From an uncultured Verrucomicrobiae bacterium (GTDB lineage: Bacteria > Verrucomicrobiota > Verrucomicrobiia > Verrucomicrobiales > Akkermansiaceae), in contig CALGOH010000232.1 in NCBI GenBank assembly GCA_937957985.1, positions 1 to 36,414 of the forward strand: a stretch of 36,414 bases of DNA, written 5' to 3'. Of the stretch, positions 33,233-36,414 are shown in pieces. Positions within the stretch are counted from its first letter, which is position 1. Each line of letters begins with the position of its first letter. Under the pieces are notes generated by a model. That model saw only the letters and a list, made by a program, of their open reading frames with translations. It was not told the DNA's origin and searched no databases. The position numbers were made by a program, and so were the translations under genes.

Positions 33233-33517
33233 ATGTCCGAACTCCTCGACCAAGACGAACTCGAAGCCGCCCTGAAGAAGCACCCCGACTGGGAGGTGGA
33301 GGGGAACACCCTGACCCGCGTGATCGAGTTCGAGGAGTTCATGGAAGGCATCGATTTCGTCAACGACCTGGCCGAGATCGCCGACGAGGCGCAGCATCAT
33401 CCGGACATTCTCATCCAGTACAACCGGATCAGCCTGACCCTCACGACCCACGACGCCGGCGGCATCACCGAGGCGGACCTCGAACTGGCCCAGCGGATCG
33501 ACAACCTGGTGGACTGA
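33233..33517 (+). CDS. phhB: 4a-hydroxytetrahydrobiopterin dehydratase (PCD/DCoH)
   Basis: 94 residues, the family's normal size. It dehydrates 4a-hydroxytetrahydrobiopterin to quinonoid dihydropterin, usually recycling the cofactor of aromatic amino-acid hydroxylases. The active-site signature is present: HPDWEVEGNTLTRVIEF, then AQHHPDILIQYNRISLTLTTHD with the catalytic His pair, ending GGITEADLELAQRID. ATG 33233 starts the family sequence (MSELLDQDEL); frame open further upstream is not used. No hydroxylase gene is nearby. Many bacteria without one carry such a protein for another pterin, so the substrate is uncertain. Sulfatase starts 47 nt downstream. Confidence 0.9.
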   Translation: MSELLDQDELEAALKKHPDWEVEGNTLTRVIEFEEFMEGIDFVNDLAEIADEAQHHPDILIQYNRISLTLTTHDAGGITEADLELAQRIDNLVD

Positions 33518-33564
33518 CAGCGAAGGATTCCGGGACGGTGGGGCGTATGGCGTGTCCGGTCCTG

Positions 33565-34986
33565 ATGAAATCCAACGTCCCTCTCCGCCTGCTCCGCTTT
33601 CTCATCATCGGTATCGGACTGGTCCCGGCGGTCCTTTTGGGAGCGCAAGAGTCTCCGCCGAAGCCGAACATCCTCTTCATCCTGGCCGACGACCTGGGGA
33701 AGGAGTGGATCGGGTGCTACGGGGCCGGGGACATCCGCACGCCGAACATCGATGCGCTCGCCTCGGGCGGGATGATGTTCCACAACGCCTGGTCGATGCC
33801 CCAGTGCACGCCGTCGCGGGCGACCCTGCTCACGGGCAGGTATCCCTGGCGCAACGGCTGGGTGAACCACTGGGACGTGCCGCGGTGGGGCGTCGCTTAC
33901 TTCGACTGGAAGCAGCCCGGGAACACGACCTTCGCACGGCTGATGAAGGAACTCGGCTATGCCACCTGCGCGGCGGGCAAGTGGCAGATCAACGACTTTC
34001 GTCTCGAGCCGATGGCGATGAAGAAGCACGGCTTCGACGACTGGGCGATGTGGACGGGCTACGAGTCCGGGGTCAAGGCGAGCGCCGAGCGTTACCGGGA
34101 TCCCTACATCAACACCCCCGAGGGCAGCCGGACCTGCGAGGAGAAATTCGGCCCGGACCTCTTCGCCGACCACCTGGTTGGCTTCATGAGGGCGCACCGC
34201 GACGAGCCGATGTGCCTGTACTATCCGATGGTTCTGCCTCACACCCCGTTCACCGCCACGCCGGACGAGCCGGACGCGAAGGGCAGGCTGGAGCAGCACA
34301 AGGCGATGGTGCGCTACATCGACAAACTGGTCGGGCGCCTCGTCGGCGCGCTCGACGAACTCGGCCTGAGGGAGCGGACGATCGTGATCTTCACCACCGA
34401 CAACGGATCGACCAATGGCATCACCGGCACGCGCAACGGACGCAAGGTGAACGGCGCCAAGGCGAAGGAGACTGAGGCGGGGGTGTGCCAGCCCTTCGTC
34501 GTGAACGGCCCGGGCCTCGTGCCGGCCGGCGTGGAAACCGATGCCCTGACCGATTTCTCCGACCTGCTTCCGACCTTCGTCGATCTCGGCGGCGGCAAGG
34601 TCCCGGGGGATCTCGAGATCGACGGCGTGTCGATCGCCCCGGTGATTCTCGGCAGGGCGATGGACAGCGGGCGGGAGTGGATCATGGCGCTGGGGCATGG
34701 TCCGGCGAAGCGGGACGGGAAGGGCGTGTGCGGCGTGAAGGATTTCGCCACCCGCGTCATCCGCGACAAGCGCTTCAAGGTCTGGGTTTCGGATGAGAGG
34801 AAGATCATCCGCCTGCACGACCTGGAGGAAGACCCGTACGAAGAGACGAACCTCGTCGACAGCGACAAGCCGGAGCACCGCGCGGCGCTGGAGAAATTCC
34901 GGGGGGTCGTGGCGTCGTTGCCGGCGGAGGACGCCCGGCCGCTCTACGAACCGCGGGTGCCGAACGCCTGGGACCGGGAAAAGTGA
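33565..34986 (+). CDS. Exported sulfatase (S1 family), canonical formylglycine motif
   Basis: 473 residues. Signal peptide (MKSNVPLRLLRFLIIGIGLVPAVLLGAQ), then PKPNILFILADDLGKEW with the metal-binding Asp pair. The cysteine modified to formylglycine is C81 in CTPSRATLLTGRYP, the canonical C-x-P-S-R. AAGKWQINDF (about 143-152) and IFTTDNGSTNGITG (about 275-288, metal ligands Asp-Asn) complete the site. It would hydrolyse a sulfate ester in the periplasm. It is far from the fucosidase genes (about 14 kb). Upstream in-frame GTG (33538) and ATG (33547) exist; 33565 gives the cleanest signal peptide. An earlier start cannot be excluded. Substrate not determined. Confidence 0.85.
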   Translation: MKSNVPLRLLRFLIIGIGLVPAVLLGAQESPPKPNILFILADDLGKEWIGCYGAGDIRTPNIDALASGGMMFHNAWSMPQCTPSRATLLTGRYPWRNGWVNHWDVPRWGVAYFDWKQPGNTTFARLMKELGYATCAAGKWQINDFRLEPMAMKKHGFDDWAMWTGYESGVKASAERYRDPYINTPEGSRTCEEKFGPDLFADHLVGFMRAHRDEPMCLYYPMVLPHTPFTATPDEPDAKGRLEQHKAMVRYIDKLVGRLVGALDELGLRERTIVIFTTDNGSTNGITGTRNGRKVNGAKAKETEAGVCQPFVVNGPGLVPAGVETDALTDFSDLLPTFVDLGGGKVPGDLEIDGVSIAPVILGRAMDSGREWIMALGHGPAKRDGKGVCGVKDFATRVIRDKRFKVWVSDERKIIRLHDLEEDPYEETNLVDSDKPEHRAALEKFRGVVASLPAEDARPLYEPRVPNAWDREK

Positions 34987-35037
34987 GGAGCGCGGCTTTG
35001 CAAGCCGCCAAACCAGCGGGTTTCAAACCCGCGCTCC
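34987..35037. repeat. REPIN-like element with GGAG foot after the second sulfatase
   Basis: Outer arms GGAGCGCGG (34987-34995) and CCGCGCTCC (35029-35037) are perfect inverted repeats. Inside are two hairpins, GCGGCTT-TGC-AAGCCGC and GCGGGTTT-C-AAACCCGC. The GGAG foot and hairpin-spacer-hairpin layout match the element at 16319-16474, so these are two members of one family. It starts directly after the sulfatase stop and ends 7 nt before the convergent VC0807 gene end, where it could act as a bidirectional terminator. Confidence 0.7.
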
Positions 35038-35043
35038 AGAGTC

Positions 35044-35820
35044 CTACCGCGGCAGCAGGATCTCGTCGTCCTTGAGGCCGGTGATTTCGGCGAGGCCCGC
35101 CATCAGGCGCTTGAGGATGAGGAACATGATCGCGAGCAGCGGGAGGCCGATGACGGCGAAGCCCCAGCCGGTCAGTTTCCCGATGATGCCGTTGTAGATC
35201 TCCAGCGCGTCGGCGGCGGAGCGGTCGAAGCCGCGGAAGAACCAGAGGGCCAGCACCAGGTTCAGCGCCGAGCTGAGGAAGAACGAGCCGGCGAACATCG
35301 CGTTGGCCCGGTCGAGGAGCTTGTCGTAGCCGGACTGGCGCCCGTTTTCCTCGACCCGCTTCTCGATCTTGGGGATGTCGAAGAGCGAGTCGTTGTAGAG
35401 GAAGACATTGAGCATCGGCGTGGTGCTGCGGCGGGAAAAGAAGACCGCGATGCCGAGCGCCAGCGGGATGGCCGCCTCCTTGAGCCCGAAGAGCAGGCCG
35501 GCGTGTTCCTTGACGGTGCCGTCCTTGTTCCACAGGTAGAGCGTGAGCCCCCCGGTGAGGGCGACCGAGAACAGGCCGAGGCCGGAGAAGAAGTTCGCCC
35601 TGCGGGTCTTGATGAAGTGCCAGACGCCGTAGCCGAGCGGCAGGGCGACCGCGACCATCATCGCCTTGAGCGGACCGATGTGCCACGGCTTGGGCTCCTT
35701 CCCGAGTTGCTCCTGCAGGGCGGGATCCTTGCTCAGGTAGCTCAGCACGAGCACCGGGATCAGGACATTGATAAGGATGTTGGCGAGCGGGTGCTCCTGA
35801 TGCGTCTTCGGGTCGTGCAT
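35044..35820 (-). CDS. VC0807 family inner-membrane protein
   Basis: 258 residues with about six transmembrane segments. The N-terminus NILINVLIPVLVLSYLSKDP, the KAMMVAVALPLGYGVWHFIKTRRANFFSGLGLFSV segment (about 51-85) and VFLYNDSLFDIPKIEKRVEE (about 137-156) match the VC0807 family, whose function is unknown. The C-terminus ends in ITGLKDDEILLPR. ATG 35820 is the likely start; an upstream frame continues to 35862. It is 51 nt downstream of the cyclic-nucleotide-binding gene on the same strand, so they may be one operon. No catalytic motif recognised. Confidence 0.75.
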   Translation of the reverse strand: MHDPKTHQEHPLANILINVLIPVLVLSYLSKDPALQEQLGKEPKPWHIGPLKAMMVAVALPLGYGVWHFIKTRRANFFSGLGLFSVALTGGLTLYLWNKDGTVKEHAGLLFGLKEAAIPLALGIAVFFSRRSTTPMLNVFLYNDSLFDIPKIEKRVEENGRQSGYDKLLDRANAMFAGSFFLSSALNLVLALWFFRGFDRSAADALEIYNGIIGKLTGWGFAVIGLPLLAIMFLILKRLMAGLAEITGLKDDEILLPR

Positions 35821-35871
35821 GGGCTCGGGCAGGAGGCAAGGCGAGCGCGGGGCGGGGGGCAAGCAAAAGCC

Positions 35872-36414
35872 CTATCGCCCCGTGCCCGGCTGGTCGCCCA
35901 GCTTGGCTTCCAGTTCGGCCACGCGCGCCGAGGTCTCGGCGAGGCGGCGGGCGAGCAGCTCGGAGAGAAAGCGGTAGAGGACGAGTTCGTAGGCGGTCCG
36001 CTGGCCGTCGGAGAGGCTGTCGAGGAATTCGGGATCGACGCGCAGCAGGAAGCAGTGGCTGGCGGCGGTGAGGGACGCCGAGCGGGTGCCGCCATGGAGG
36101 GCGGCCTGCTCGCCCAGCAGTTCGCCCTGGCGGTTCACCAGCGCGACCGGTTTGCCGTCCTTGGCGATCTGCACCTCTCCCTTGAGCAGGATGTAGAATT
36201 CCGATGTCGAGTCGCCCTCGCGCAGGATCGATTCGCCGAAGTCGAACTCGACCAGCGAACTGTTCTCCAGGATCGCATCGAGCGCCTCCTGATCGACTTC
36301 GCCGAGGAACTCGATCTTCGCCAGAGTCGGCGGGAGTTTCCCCTTTTCGTGGTTGTAGGCGTACTCGCGCATGAGCTTGCCCGAAGGCAAGGTGAGCGGA
36401 CGTTGCAGGACAAG
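35872..36414 (-). CDS. Cyclic-nucleotide-binding domain protein, 5' end possibly beyond the window
   Basis: The visible part encodes a cyclic-nucleotide-binding (CNB) domain: FGESILREGDSTSEFYILLKGEV, then GELLGEQAALHGGTRSASL, the phosphate-binding cassette with the Gly-Glu and Arg-Ser contacts for the cyclic nucleotide. A C-terminal helix rich in Leu/Ala/Glu (SELLARRLAETSARVAELEAKL) may be a coiled coil. No DNA-binding helix-turn-helix is seen after it, so it is not a CRP-type activator. ATG at 36372 gives a complete 166-residue protein, but the frame stays open without a stop to 36414, so the true start may be outside and a fusion partner cannot be excluded. Confidence 0.75.
   Translation of the reverse strand, partial: LVLQRPLTLPSGKLMREYAYNHEKGKLPPTLAKIEFLGEVDQEALDAILENSSLVEFDFGESILREGDSTSEFYILLKGEVQIAKDGKPVALVNRQGELLGEQAALHGGTRSASLTAASHCFLLRVDPEFLDSLSDGQRTAYELVLYRFLSELLARRLAETSARVAELEAKLGDQPGTGR

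Overview
The window is about 36 kb of GC-rich, densely coding bacterial DNA that most likely comes from the Verrucomicrobiota, probably a marine or polysaccharide-degrading member near the Verrucomicrobiales. This rests on gene families, not on a marker gene: two PEP-CTERM exported proteins, a giant prepilin-like protein resembling Verru_Chthon cassette protein A, a Planctomycetes/Verrucomicrobia-type DUF1549-DUF1553 plus DUF1501 pair with CxxCH haem motifs, two exported sulfatases, and GH29 and GH95 fucosidases. I see no rRNA, tRNA, CRISPR array, integrase or intact transposase.

Layout. Positions 1-2000: a GntR/LacI-type chimeric regulator behind a possible operator, then a VapBC-like toxin-antitoxin pair with a tandem palindromic operator. 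Positions 2000-2577: no gene, but a 200-nt imperfect palindromic repeat. Positions 2578-8418: an exported TIM-barrel glycosidase-like protein facing a two-gene sugar-activation operon. That operon has a GalU-like nucleotidyltransferase overlapping by 4 nt a 1086-residue fusion of a GHMP (fucokinase-like) kinase and a UDPGP-type pyrophosphorylase. Positions 8419-9457: a TauE/SafE-type permease flanked by two copies of the 3' end of the fusion gene. Positions 9458-19369: a PEP-CTERM protein, the DUF1549-DUF1501 pair, GH95 fucosidase, sulfatase and GH29 fucosidase, separated by palindromic repeats. Positions 19448-22981: the prepilin-like giant. Positions 23047-26826: a LysR regulator divergent from pirin, YceI lipoprotein and peroxiredoxin-like genes, then an L,D-transpeptidase. 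Positions 26848-36414: a second PEP-CTERM protein with its own terminator, aconitase, a small c-type cytochrome lipoprotein, a LysE exporter, a second L,D-transpeptidase, a BamE-like lipoprotein, pterin dehydratase, a second sulfatase, a VC0807-family membrane protein and a cyclic-nucleotide-binding protein cut by the window edge.

How the genes fit together. The left half reads as a catabolic and salvage region for sulfated, fucose-containing glycans. Sulfatases and GH95/GH29 enzymes would desulfate and release L-fucose, and the kinase/pyrophosphorylase fusion could activate a free sugar through its 1-phosphate; the substrate is inferred, not shown. The fusion has the reverse domain order from the known bifunctional fucokinase/GDP-fucose pyrophosphorylase (FKP), and its kinase ATP loop and its partner's nucleotide loop are both atypical. 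This is the best candidate in the window for something undescribed.

A second theme is short intergenic elements built as hairpin-spacer-hairpin inside an outer inverted repeat. Two carry a GGAG and one a GTAG tetranucleotide at the hairpin foot, as REP sequences mobilised by RAYT/TnpA-REP transposases do. They look like REPINs of several sequence families.
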